Shown in pieces: positions 46,241 to 54,143 of a stretch of 64,000 nt of DNA. The stretch's first letter is position 1, and each line of letters opens with the position of its first letter. The notes beneath the pieces were generated by a model. The model was not told the DNA's origin. It made no database searches and saw only the letters and a program-made list of their open reading frames with translations. The DNA lies in NCBI RefSeq assembly GCF_029906645.1, contig NZ_JARYGZ010000002.1, positions 124,001 to 188,000 on the forward strand. Direction: 5' to 3'. The translations under genes were made by a program, and so were the position numbers. This DNA is from Sphingomonas oryzagri (lineage in GTDB: Bacteria; Pseudomonadota; Alphaproteobacteria; Sphingomonadales; Sphingomonadaceae).

Positions 46241-46909
46241 GTGGCGACGACGGCAAATGACGGCAAGCTGGCCAGAAGCACGACATCGGTCGACGTCGCC
46301 CGCGTCCTGAAGCAGCGGATCCTCGCCGGTCATTATGCCGAGGATCAGTTCATCCGGCAGGAACTGATCGCGCAGGAGCTGGGCGTCAGCCGCATCCCCG
46401 TGCGCGAGGCGCTCGCCCAGCTGGAGGCCGAGGGGCTGGTGATCCGCGAGAAATATCGCGGCGCCGTCGTCCCCAAGCTGTCGGTGAAGGAGATCGAGGA
46501 GATCTACGCGCTGCGGCTGATGATCGAGCCGTATCTGCTGCGCGCCGCCATCGCCAACATCACACCCGCGCAGATCGAGCATCTGCAAAATGTCGTCTCG
46601 CAATCGCGCAAGACGCAGGACATGGCCGAATGGGCCGGCCTCAACCTCGATTTCCACCGGACCTTGTACGAGGCGGCCGACCAGCCCCTGTCGCTCCAGC
46701 TGCTCGACAATCTGCTGATGCGCGCCGATCGATATCTCAAGATGCAGCGCTTCCTGTCCAACCAGACGCAGGAGGAGAGCGATGCCGAGCACCAGCGCAT
46801 CCTCGATCTCATCGTCGCGGGCGATGCCGATGGCGCGGTCGCGGCGCTCTGCGAGCATATCCGCTGGAACGCCACCGACGTCACCAAGATGATCGGCTTC
46901 GGGCAGTAA
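46241..46909 (+). CDS. GntR-family regulator (FadR/FCD type)
   Basis: The 222-residue protein has an N-terminal winged helix (LKQRILAGHYAEDQFIRQELIAQELGVSRIPVREALAQLEAEGLV, about 22-68) and a C-terminal FCD ligand domain with NLDFHRTLYEAAD and EHQRILDLI supplying histidine metal ligands. FCD regulators often bind carboxylic acids. The start is GTG 46241. It ends the hyuAB operon, and no other regulator lies within the upstream genes, so it probably controls this operon and possibly the type A or B sites. The binding site cannot be assigned. Confidence 0.87.
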   Translation: MATTANDGKLARSTTSVDVARVLKQRILAGHYAEDQFIRQELIAQELGVSRIPVREALAQLEAEGLVIREKYRGAVVPKLSVKEIEEIYALRLMIEPYLLRAAIANITPAQIEHLQNVVSQSRKTQDMAEWAGLNLDFHRTLYEAADQPLSLQLLDNLLMRADRYLKMQRFLSNQTQEESDAEHQRILDLIVAGDADGAVAALCEHIRWNATDVTKMIGFGQ

Positions 46910-46919
46910 GCGTCTTTTG

Positions 46920-46943
46920 GAAATGCGCGGAAGGGCGCATTTC
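46920..46943. terminator. Hairpin after the GntR gene
   Basis: GAAATGCGC, loop GGAAGG, GCGCATTTC: a 9-bp perfect stem eleven bases after the GntR stop. It is the first of two hairpins in the 79-base convergent gap. Confidence 0.5.
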
Positions 46944-46958
46944 GAGGCCGCACCGGCC

Positions 46959-46976
46959 ATCCGCCGAAAGGCGGAT
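46959..46976. terminator. Hairpin with GAAA loop
   Basis: ATCCGCC, tetraloop GAAA, GGCGGAT: a 7-bp perfect stem, second in tandem, before the stop of the convergent RidA-like gene. No T-run follows in either direction. Confidence 0.45.
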
Positions 46977-46988
46977 TATCAAAAACCC

Positions 46989-47372
46989 TTAGCCCGGCCG
47001 TCGGGCCGTAACCTCGATCTCCACCTTCGCGCCCGGCGCCGGGATGCCGACGATCAGCGTGGTGTTGGTCGGCGGGCAATCGCCGAAGCGCGCCTTGAGC
47101 GCGGCGGCGACCGGCATCAGCACGTCGGCCGAGACGATGAACACGCGGCTGCGCGTCACGTCCGCGAAGCCCGCGCCGAAATGCGCCAGCGCGCGCTCGA
47201 TCGTGGCGAAGATGTTGGCGAGCTGGTCCTCCACCGCGTCGGGCATTGCGCCGGTCTGCGGATCGCCGCCGACGGTGCCGGAGACGTGGATGTAGAGATC
47301 GTCCGCGACGGCGCGCGAATAGGCCGCGATCTCCTCGAAGCGGGTGCCGGACGAATAGCGTTCAAGCGACAT
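46989..47372 (-). CDS. RidA (YjgF/UK114)-family protein lacking the catalytic arginine
   Basis: The 127-residue protein begins at ATG 47372 (GGAG 6 bases upstream; ATG 47387 is less well placed). It has the family's HVSGTVGG and KVEIEVTA. RidA enzymes hydrolyse reactive enamines/imines with an Arg in the PARST-like motif; here the position reads TNTT, so this is not a standard 2-aminoacrylate deaminase. Members without this arginine act on other substrates in degradation pathways. Next to a MarR gene, and divergent from the cyclase-IorAB operon, it could process an enamine intermediate, for example a ring-reduced 2-amino-cyclohexenone-type product. That link is inference. Confidence 0.8.
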   Translation of the reverse strand: MSLERYSSGTRFEEIAAYSRAVADDLYIHVSGTVGGDPQTGAMPDAVEDQLANIFATIERALAHFGAGFADVTRSRVFIVSADVLMPVAAALKARFGDCPPTNTTLIVGIPAPGAKVEIEVTARRPG

Positions 47373-47396
47373 GGATACTCCGTTCATCGTAGGGCC

Positions 47397-47870
47397 TCAG
47401 GACGGATCGAAACCGTCGAGGTTGAGGTGCAGTTGGTCGAGCAGCCCGATCAGGCGATCGAAATCGCGCGCCGAAAGCCCGCGCGTGATCGCCGCGTAGA
47501 CCGGCGAGGTCGCGGCCCGCGCCTCCGCCAGCTTGTCCTCGCCGAGCGGCGAGAGCGTCACCATCGTCACGCGCGCATCCTCGCGGCTCGGTTCGCACGC
47601 GACGAGGCCGGCGGCGGCCATGCGCTGCACGATCCGCGTCATCGTCGAGAGCGGGATGACGGCGGCATCGGCGATGTCCCGCACGCCGCGCGGGCTCGCT
47701 TCGCCCAGGATCATCAGCACCCGCCAGTTGGGGATATCCAGCCCGATCGCGCGCAGCCGCGGCTCGATGATGCCGTTGTAGCGGCCGACCAGCCGGTTGA
47801 GCAGGTAGAAGGGATATTTCTCCACCCGGAACGCCGGCGTTCCGGGATCGCCATATATGCGGTTGTCCAA
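47397..47870 (-). CDS. MarR-family transcriptional regulator (2)
   Basis: The 157-residue winged-helix protein has NWRVLMILGEASPRGVRDIADAAVIPLSTMTRIVQRMAAAGLV (about 49-91) and a wing DARVTMVTLSPLGEDKL. The start is taken at TTG 47870, which has AGGAG about 9 bases upstream; the frame is open further upstream to a non-canonical extension. It lies 24 bases from the RidA-like gene and is divergent from the cyclase gene. A GCGCAA-N6-TTGCAT palindrome and a TGCATATGCA palindrome in the 141-base control region (47871-48011) are its candidate targets. Confidence 0.83.
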   Translation of the reverse strand: MDNRIYGDPGTPAFRVEKYPFYLLNRLVGRYNGIIEPRLRAIGLDIPNWRVLMILGEASPRGVRDIADAAVIPLSTMTRIVQRMAAAGLVACEPSREDARVTMVTLSPLGEDKLAEARAATSPVYAAITRGLSARDFDRLIGLLDQLHLNLDGFDPS

Positions 47871-47936
47871 GCCCTGCTCTCCTGTCGATGCAGGCTTATC
47901 CGCGCGATCCTGATCGGGCAACCATCGAAGATTTTG

Positions 47937-47959
47937 GCGCAAAATTGATTGCATATGCA
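47937..47959. promoter_or_regulatory. Candidate operator type B (copy 2)
   Basis: GCGCAA-N6-TTGCAT (47937-47954) overlaps a perfect 10-base palindrome TGCATATGCA (47950-47959). It is about 55 bases before the cyclase gene and 67 from the MarR start. The relative at 40024-40041 shares 14 of 18 positions. Confidence 0.45.
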
Positions 47960-48011
47960 CGTTTTTTAGCGCAGCTTTCGATTCGCACAACAACAAAGAG
48001 GGTCGGTGCAT

Positions 48012-48791
48012 ATGTCGCTCGCCACGCTCACCCAGTTCGCCCAGGCCGTATCCAGCGGCGCGATCCGCACCGTGGACCTGACCCAGACGCTTTCGGAAGA
48101 TACGCCGCTGCTCGTCCTGCCCGAACCGTTCGGCCAGACGGCGGCGTTCAGGCGCGAGGAAATCTCCCGCTACGACGATCGCGGCGTCGCCTGGTACTGG
48201 AACAACTTCACAGTCGGCGAGCATACCGGCACGCATTTCGATGCGCCAATCCACTGGGTGACGGGCAAGGATCTGGCCGACAACACGGTCGATGCGATCA
48301 GACCGAGCGACTTCATCGCGCCCGCCGTGGTAATAGACTGTTCGGCGCAATGCGCCGAGGATGCGGACTTCCAGCTCACCCGCGCCGTGATCGAAGCGTG
48401 GGAGGCGGAACATGGGCCGATCCCGCCCAAGAGCTGGGTGATGTTCCGCACCGACTGGTCGAAGCGCTCCGGCGACGCCTACACCAACCGCCGCGCAGAC
48501 GGCGCCCACACCCCCGGTCCCGATCCCGAGGCGTGCCGCTTCCTGATCGAGGAGCGCGACGCCCACGGCTTCGGCGTCGAGACGATCGGCACCGATGCGG
48601 GGCAGGCGCATTTGATGGACCCGCCCTACCCCGCGCATACCCTGTTCCACGGCGCCGGCCGCTACGGCCTGCAATGCCTGGAAAATCTCGACCAACTGCC
48701 GCCGACCGGCGCGGTGATCGTCTCCGCCCCGCTCAAGATCGAGGGCGGATCGGGCAGCCCGCTGCGCGTGCTCGCGCTCGTCGCGGAGTAA
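48012..48791 (+). CDS. Cyclase-family (isatin-hydrolase-like) metal hydrolase
   Basis: The 259-residue protein belongs to the cyclase/KynB metal-hydrolase family (HTGTHFDAP at 71-79, His71, His75, Asp77, then HW at 81-82). The aromatic pair in WYWNN (61-65) and Trp82 resemble the substrate-clamping tryptophans known in isatin hydrolase, and the later text (VIDCSA, LTRAVIEAWEAEHGPIP) is of that subgroup rather than of arylformamidase KynB. Isatin hydrolase opens isatin to isatinate (2-aminophenylglyoxylate) with Mn2+. The IorA-like gene starts 6 bases after its stop, suggesting sequential action. Family certain; isatin specificity inferred. Confidence 0.83.
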   Translation: MSLATLTQFAQAVSSGAIRTVDLTQTLSEDTPLLVLPEPFGQTAAFRREEISRYDDRGVAWYWNNFTVGEHTGTHFDAPIHWVTGKDLADNTVDAIRPSDFIAPAVVIDCSAQCAEDADFQLTRAVIEAWEAEHGPIPPKSWVMFRTDWSKRSGDAYTNRRADGAHTPGPDPEACRFLIEERDAHGFGVETIGTDAGQAHLMDPPYPAHTLFHGAGRYGLQCLENLDQLPPTGAVIVSAPLKIEGGSGSPLRVLALVAE

Positions 48792-48797
48792 TCGGGC

Positions 48798-50924
48798 ATG
48801 GCGGAGCGGAGCTTCAAGAAGGAGGTGGAGAAGCTCCGCCTCGGCGCCGGCGAGAGTTTCGAGGGCGAAGGCATCCTCGCCGTGACCAAGGCGCTGCTGC
48901 AGGCCGGCGTCGCCTATGTCGGCGGCTATCAGGGATCGCCGATCAGCCACCTGATGGATGTCTTCGCCGATGCCGATCCGCTGCTGCGCGAACTCGGCGT
49001 CCATTTCGAATCCAACGCCAGCGAGGCGGCGGCGGGCGCGATGCTCGCCGCATCGGTCAACTACCCCCTGCGCGGCGCGGTCGCGTGGAAATCGGTGGTC
49101 GGCACCAACGTCGCGTCCGACGCGCTCTCCAACCTCGCCTCGGGCGGCGTCACCGGCGGCGCGCTGATCATCATCGGCGAGGATTATGGCGAAGGCTCCT
49201 CGATCATGCAGGAGCGCACGCATGCGTTTGCAATGAAGAGCCAGATGTGGCTGCTCGATCCGCGCCCCAACCTGACCACCATCGTCGATATGGTCGAGAC
49301 CGGGTTCGAGCTGTCCGAAGCGTCCAATACCCCGGTGATGATCGAGATGCGGGTGAGGAGCTGCCACATGACCGGCAGCTTCGTTGCCAAGGACAATAAA
49401 CGCCCGGCGATGACGGTCGGTCAGGCTGCCGCCAATCCGCGCCGCGACGTCGAGCGCATCGTGCTGCCACCGGCCATCTTCCAGCACGAGATCGAGAAGA
49501 TCCGCGATCGCTGGCCGGCCGCGCAGAAGTTCATCGCCGAGCGGCGGATCAACGAATGGTTTGGCCCGGAGAAGGACGAGATCGGCATCATCGTCCAGGG
49601 CGGCCTCTACAACACACTCAACCGCGCGCTGGAGCTGGCCGGCCTGTCCGACGCCTATGGCGGCGCGCAGGTGCCCATCTACTGCCTCAACGCCGTCTAT
49701 CCGCTGATCCCGGAAGAGGTGAGCGCCTTCTGCGCGGGCAAGAAGGCGGTGCTGGTGCTGGAAGAGGGCCAACCCGAATTCATCGAGCACGAACTCAACA
49801 CGCTGGTGCGCAAGGCCGATCTGCAGACGCGGATCGTCGGCAAGGACATCATGCCGCGCGCCGGCGAATATTCAGGGCAGGTGATCCGCGACGGCGTGAT
49901 CGCCTTCCTGCAGGCCCACGCCCCCGATCGCGCGCCCGCGACGCTTCCCCTCGCCCCGGCCGATCCGGACCTGGCGAAGACGGTGCCGGGCCGCCCGGCA
50001 GGCTTCTGCACCGGCTGCCCCGAGCGGCCGATCTTCTCGGCGATGAAGCTGGTCCAGCGCGAGCTGGGCGAACTGCACGTCTCGGCCGACATCGGCTGCC
50101 ACCTCTTCTCGATCCTGCCGCCCTTCCACATCGGCAACACGACGATGGGCTACGGCCTCGGCACGGCAGCGGCCTCCGCCTTCAAGCCGGAAGGCAAGCG
50201 CGCCGTCGCGATGATGGGCGACGGCGGCTTCTGGCATAACGGCCTCACCTCCGGCCTCGGCAACGCGGTGTTCAACCAGGACGAGACCGTCACCATCGTT
50301 GTCGACAACGGTTATTCGGCGGCCACCGGAGGCCAGGACATCCTCTCCTCCCGCGCGAACAACGACACCCGCGCGACGAACCACCCGATCGAGCAGGCGG
50401 CACGCGGCATCGGCGTGAAGTGGGCGAAGACACTCACCCGGACTTACGATGTCGCCCGCATGCGCGACACACTGAAGGAGGCGCTGACCAGCCCCGAAAA
50501 AGGCCCGAAGCTGATCGTCGCGCAATCCGAATGCATGCTCAACAAGCAGCGTCGGGTGAAGCCGCTGCTCGCCAAGGCGGCGAAGGAGGGCAAGCGGGTG
50601 GTGCGCGAGCGCTTCGGCGTCGATCCCGATACCTGCACCGGCGATCACGCCTGCATCCGCCTGTCGGGCTGTCCGTCGCTCAGCGTGAAGCCGAACCCCG
50701 ATCCGCTGCGCCAGCATCCCGTCACGCATATCGACAACAGCTGCGTCGGCTGCGGCAATTGCGGCGAGGTGGCGCATGCCGCCGTGCTCTGCCCGTCCTT
50801 CTACAAGGCCAGCATCGTCACCAACCCGACGCGCTGGGATCGCACCAGGGCGCGCGTGCGCGGCGCGGTGATCGGCTGGCTCCAACAACGGCAGGCCCGC
50901 AGCCTCGCCGCAAGGGCATTCTGA
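48798..50924 (+). CDS. 2-oxoacid:acceptor oxidoreductase, IorA-like subunit with C-terminal Fe-S domain
   Basis: The 708-residue protein is an indolepyruvate-ferredoxin-oxidoreductase alpha-type subunit. It has an N-terminal pyrimidine/transketolase-like domain (GYQGSPISH), a TPP/Mg2+ domain (GDGGFWHNGL...VDNGYSAATGG, about residues 470-505) and a C-terminal ferredoxin-like domain with Cys at 613, 619, 625 and Cys 649, 652, 655, 665 for [4Fe-4S] clusters. These enzymes decarboxylate aromatic 2-oxo acids with CoA to give acyl-CoA and reduced electron carrier. With the cyclase just upstream, the natural candidate is an arylglyoxylate giving an aroyl-CoA; arylpyruvates are the conventional alternative. 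Confidence 0.87.
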   Translation: MAERSFKKEVEKLRLGAGESFEGEGILAVTKALLQAGVAYVGGYQGSPISHLMDVFADADPLLRELGVHFESNASEAAAGAMLAASVNYPLRGAVAWKSVVGTNVASDALSNLASGGVTGGALIIIGEDYGEGSSIMQERTHAFAMKSQMWLLDPRPNLTTIVDMVETGFELSEASNTPVMIEMRVRSCHMTGSFVAKDNKRPAMTVGQAAANPRRDVERIVLPPAIFQHEIEKIRDRWPAAQKFIAERRINEWFGPEKDEIGIIVQGGLYNTLNRALELAGLSDAYGGAQVPIYCLNAVYPLIPEEVSAFCAGKKAVLVLEEGQPEFIEHELNTLVRKADLQTRIVGKDIMPRAGEYSGQVIRDGVIAFLQAHAPDRAPATLPLAPADPDLAKTVPGRPAGFCTGCPERPIFSAMKLVQRELGELHVSADIGCHLFSILPPFHIGNTTMGYGLGTAAASAFKPEGKRAVAMMGDGGFWHNGLTSGLGNAVFNQDETVTIVVDNGYSAATGGQDILSSRANNDTRATNHPIEQAARGIGVKWAKTLTRTYDVARMRDTLKEALTSPEKGPKLIVAQSECMLNKQRRVKPLLAKAAKEGKRVVRERFGVDPDTCTGDHACIRLSGCPSLSVKPNPDPLRQHPVTHIDNSCVGCGNCGEVAHAAVLCPSFYKASIVTNPTRWDRTRARVRGAVIGWLQQRQARSLAARAF

Positions 50925-52423
50925 TGGACTTCGTGCTTCCCACCGATCGCGACCGCATCACCATCGCCATCCTCGCGCTCGGTGGCGAGGGCGGCGGCGT
51001 GCTGGCCGAATGGATCCAGGAACTGGCGCGCTCCAACGGCTATGTCGCACAGGGCACCTCCGTCCCCGGCGTCGCCCAGCGCACCGGATCGACCGTCTAT
51101 TATATCGAACTGATCCGCGCCGGCGCGGGCGGGGCCAACCGGCCCGATCCGGTGCTGGCGATGATGCCCGTGCCCGGCGACGTCGATATCGTCATCGCGT
51201 CGGAACTGATGGAGGCGGGCCGCGCCATCCTGCGCGGTTTCGTCAGCGAGGACCGCACCACGCTGATCGGATCGACCCACCGCGTCTATGCGATCTCCGA
51301 AAAGTCCGCGATGGGCGACGGCACCGGCGCGGGCCAGCGCATCCTCGATGCCGCCGGGCGACGGGCGCAGCGCTTCATCGGCTTCGACATGGCCGCCGCC
51401 GCCGGCAAGGCGGGAAGCGTCATCAGTTCCGTGATGTTCGGCGCGCTGGCCGGGAGCGACGCCCTGCCCTTCCCCCGCGAGACGTTCGAGGGCACGATCC
51501 GCCACAGCGGCAAGGCTGTCGAGGCCAACCTCAAGGGCTTCGGGCTGGGCTTCACCCGCGCGCAGGAGGGCGACCCCGCCGCGGCCGAGGCGGCCGGCCC
51601 CGCCGAGCCGACCACAGAGGCCGGCCGCGCGCTCAAGGCGCGGGTCGAGGCGCTGCTGCCCGAGGCCGCGCACACGCTGGCGATCGAGGGCGTCCGCCGC
51701 CTGATGGACTATCAGGACAGGGCCTATGCCGAATTCTATCTGAACCGGCTCGCTCGCCTCACCGAGCTGGACGATGGCGCCGACGACTGGCGCCTCACCC
51801 GCGAGGGCGCGCGCCATCTGGCCTTGTGGATGGCCTATGAGGATACGATCCGCGTCGCCGATCTGAAGGTGCGCGCCACCCGCAGCACGCGCGTCGAGGC
51901 CGAGGTCCGCCTGGCGCCCGACCAGGTGATGACCGTCACCGAATATATGCACCCGCGCCTGCAGGAAGTCGCCGAGACGCTGCCCGCCGCGATCGGATCG
52001 CTGATCCTCGGCAGCGGCACGTTGCGCCGTTGGCTGGAGCCGCGCTTCGCGAAGGGCCGCCACGTGGAGACGACCAGCCTGCGCTGGTTCCTGATGCTGC
52101 GCCTGCTCGCCTCGCTGCGCGGCATGCGCCGCTCGACGCTGCGCTATGCACAGGAACAGGAGCGTATCGACGACTGGCTGACTCTCGCGCACGAGGCCGC
52201 GCGCAGCGATTGCGAGGCGGCGGCCGAGATCCTCGCCTGCCAGCAGCTCATCAAGGGCTATTCGGATACGTTCGAGCGCGGCCTGGACAATTTCGCGACG
52301 GTGATGGCCGAGGCGCGCAAGGCGATCGGTGCGCCGGGCGCGGCCGCCCGTATCGCCGCACTGCGCGCCGCTGCGATCGCCGACGATCAGGGCAAGGCAC
52401 TGGCCTGCGCGGTGGCGGGCTGA
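50924..52423 (+). CDS. 2-oxoacid:acceptor oxidoreductase, extended IorB-like subunit
   Basis: The 499-residue partner subunit overlaps the IorA-like gene (TGATG). Its N-terminal 190 residues are the gamma/IorB domain (ALGGEGGGVLAEWIQELARSNGYVAQGTSVPGVAQRTGSTVYYIEL). The rest, 300 residues, is an extra domain (from about 200) not found in short archaeal IorB. It carries a DDWLTLAHEAARSDCEAAAEIL segment and RSTRVEAEVRL, and may bind an electron acceptor or assist assembly. Fused or enlarged IorB chains occur in proteobacterial homologues. Reaction as described for the preceding gene. Together the cyclase-IorA-IorB trio forms a compact operon ending in a hairpin. Confidence 0.85.
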   Translation: MDFVLPTDRDRITIAILALGGEGGGVLAEWIQELARSNGYVAQGTSVPGVAQRTGSTVYYIELIRAGAGGANRPDPVLAMMPVPGDVDIVIASELMEAGRAILRGFVSEDRTTLIGSTHRVYAISEKSAMGDGTGAGQRILDAAGRRAQRFIGFDMAAAAGKAGSVISSVMFGALAGSDALPFPRETFEGTIRHSGKAVEANLKGFGLGFTRAQEGDPAAAEAAGPAEPTTEAGRALKARVEALLPEAAHTLAIEGVRRLMDYQDRAYAEFYLNRLARLTELDDGADDWRLTREGARHLALWMAYEDTIRVADLKVRATRSTRVEAEVRLAPDQVMTVTEYMHPRLQEVAETLPAAIGSLILGSGTLRRWLEPRFAKGRHVETTSLRWFLMLRLLASLRGMRRSTLRYAQEQERIDDWLTLAHEAARSDCEAAAEILACQQLIKGYSDTFERGLDNFATVMAEARKAIGAPGAAARIAALRAAAIADDQGKALACAVAG

Positions 52424-52432
52424 GAGGCGCAG

Positions 52433-52452
52433 GGGCCGGCGCCCGCCGGCCC
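52433..52452. terminator. Bidirectional terminator-like hairpin
   Basis: GGGCCGGC, loop GCCC, GCCGGCCC, an 8-bp perfect stem in the 39-base gap between IorB-like and GMC genes, which converge. No T-run. Confidence 0.5.
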
Positions 52453-52462
52453 GCTCAGGGCG

Positions 52463-54142
52463 TCAGAGCGCGCCCGCCTGCATCTGCTCGACCGCGAAGG
52501 CGGCGGCGCGCGCGGTCATCGCCATGTAGGTGAGCGACGGGTTCTGGCACGCGGTCGATGCCATCGCGGCGCCGTCGGTGACGAAGACGTTGTCCACGCC
52601 GTGAATCTGGTTGCGCCCGTTGAGGATCGAGGTCGCGGGGTCACGCCCCATGCGCGCGCCGCCCATCTCGTGAACCGCCGATCCGCCAGGGCCTGGCTCG
52701 GCCGAGGTGGACAGGATCTTCGCGCCGACCAGGCCGACCATCGCCTGCGCCTCCGCCTGCGCGCGGGCCAGCAAGGCGCGTTCGTTGGCGCCGTAGCGGA
52801 AGTCGATCCGCATCTGCGGCAATCCGTTCGCCTCGACCGCGTTGGGCGCGAGGGTGATGCGATTTTCCGCATTCGGCAGCGTTTCGGCAAAGGCGCCGAG
52901 GAACAGGATCCACGGCCCCGGCGCGTGGAGCTGATCCTTGTAGTCGGCACCGACGCCGGCGATGTTGAAGCCCTTTGGCCAGCCACGCCGGTAGGTCACG
53001 GCCTGATAGGAATAACCGCGCAGCACGTCGCGCTCGGCATTGGCGAGGTTGACGAAACGCGGAATGATGAACGGCGCCGGCCGGTTGCCGAAATAGATAT
53101 GCTCGTCGAACCCCGGAATCTCCGCGATCACCGATGCGGTCAGCGCGTGATCCATGAAATAGCGGCCGAGCACGTCGTTGGTGTTGCCAAGGCCATGCGG
53201 AAAGGCCTCGCTCGCCGAGCGCAGCAGCACGCCGACGCTGTTGATCGTACCCGCGCACGAGAAGATCACGCGCGCCGTCACCCGGCTGCGCTCCTCACTT
53301 TGGGTATCGATGATCTCGACGCCGGTCGCGCGGCCCGTCGCGGGGTCGTGCAGGATGCGATCGACCACCGCGTCGGTGCGCAGCGTCAGCCGCCCTGTCG
53401 CCTGCGCGGCCGGCAGCGTCGAGCTCTGGGTGCTGAAATAGGCGCCGTAGGAGCAGCCGCGCGCGCAGATGCTGCGATACTGGCACTTGGCTCGGCCCGG
53501 CTTCGGCTCGGTGAGGTTCGACGTGCGCCCGATCGTGACGCGGCGATCGGGCCAGCGCGCCTCGACCCGCGCCTTGATTTCCAGTTCCAGCGGGTTGAGC
53601 GCCATCGGCGGCTGATAGACACCGTCCGGAAGCTGCGGCAGCCCATCGCGCGATCCGGATACGCCGATGAAATCCTCGACATGATCGTACCAGGGCGAAA
53701 GATCGGCGTAGCGGATCGGCCAGTCGACGCCATGCCCGTCGGCGGCGTTGGCCCCGAAATCGAGGTCGCTCATCCGGTAGCATTGCCGGCCCCACAGCAG
53801 CGACTTGCCACCGAGCTGATAGCCACGCCGCCACGAAAAGGGATCGGTTTCGCTCGTCTGGTAGGGATGCTGCGCGTCGGACACGAAGTGCCGATAGGTC
53901 CACTCGTCGAAGCCCATGCCCTGGCTCTGCACGGCATAATCGCGCTCGAACAGCCTGGGATCGCCGAAGCCGCGATAGGGCAGATCCCACGGCGCCGTGG
54001 TCTCCGTGACGTAGCCGCTGCCATGCTCGATCATCGGCCCGCGCTCGATCATCATCACCTTGAGACCGCGCTCGGTGAGCTCCTTGGCGGCCCAGCCGCC
54101 CGAAATTCCCGATCCGATCACGATCGCGTCGAAATCCGTCAT
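52463..54142 (-). CDS. GMC-type FAD-dependent alcohol dehydrogenase (gluconate-2-dehydrogenase large-subunit type)
   Basis: The 559-residue flavoprotein begins TDFDAIVIGSGISGGWAAKEL (FAD fold), with GGKSLLWGRQCYRM, a Cys-rich CQYRSICARGCSYGAYF and the active-site end DGAAMASTACQNPSLTYMAMTAR with Gly-Gly-His region HEMGGARMG. The type is that of membrane-bound gluconate/2-keto-gluconate and sorbitol dehydrogenase large subunits that pass electrons to cytochrome c. Its small subunit gene sits 1 base upstream, so the pair is complete except for a cytochrome subunit. It forms the end of the hyuA2-hyuB2 operon, so it may oxidise a hydroxyl group of the island's substrate. Confidence 0.86.
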   Translation of the reverse strand: MTDFDAIVIGSGISGGWAAKELTERGLKVMMIERGPMIEHGSGYVTETTAPWDLPYRGFGDPRLFERDYAVQSQGMGFDEWTYRHFVSDAQHPYQTSETDPFSWRRGYQLGGKSLLWGRQCYRMSDLDFGANAADGHGVDWPIRYADLSPWYDHVEDFIGVSGSRDGLPQLPDGVYQPPMALNPLELEIKARVEARWPDRRVTIGRTSNLTEPKPGRAKCQYRSICARGCSYGAYFSTQSSTLPAAQATGRLTLRTDAVVDRILHDPATGRATGVEIIDTQSEERSRVTARVIFSCAGTINSVGVLLRSASEAFPHGLGNTNDVLGRYFMDHALTASVIAEIPGFDEHIYFGNRPAPFIIPRFVNLANAERDVLRGYSYQAVTYRRGWPKGFNIAGVGADYKDQLHAPGPWILFLGAFAETLPNAENRITLAPNAVEANGLPQMRIDFRYGANERALLARAQAEAQAMVGLVGAKILSTSAEPGPGGSAVHEMGGARMGRDPATSILNGRNQIHGVDNVFVTDGAAMASTACQNPSLTYMAMTARAAAFAVEQMQAGAL

Positions 54143-54143
54143 G

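Noticed and set aside
48012-48791. Assigning the cyclase as arylformamidase KynB
   Set aside because: The WYWNN and VIDCSA segments fit the isatin-hydrolase subgroup better; the HGGGW hydrolase at 58639 is the likelier formamidase-type enzyme.
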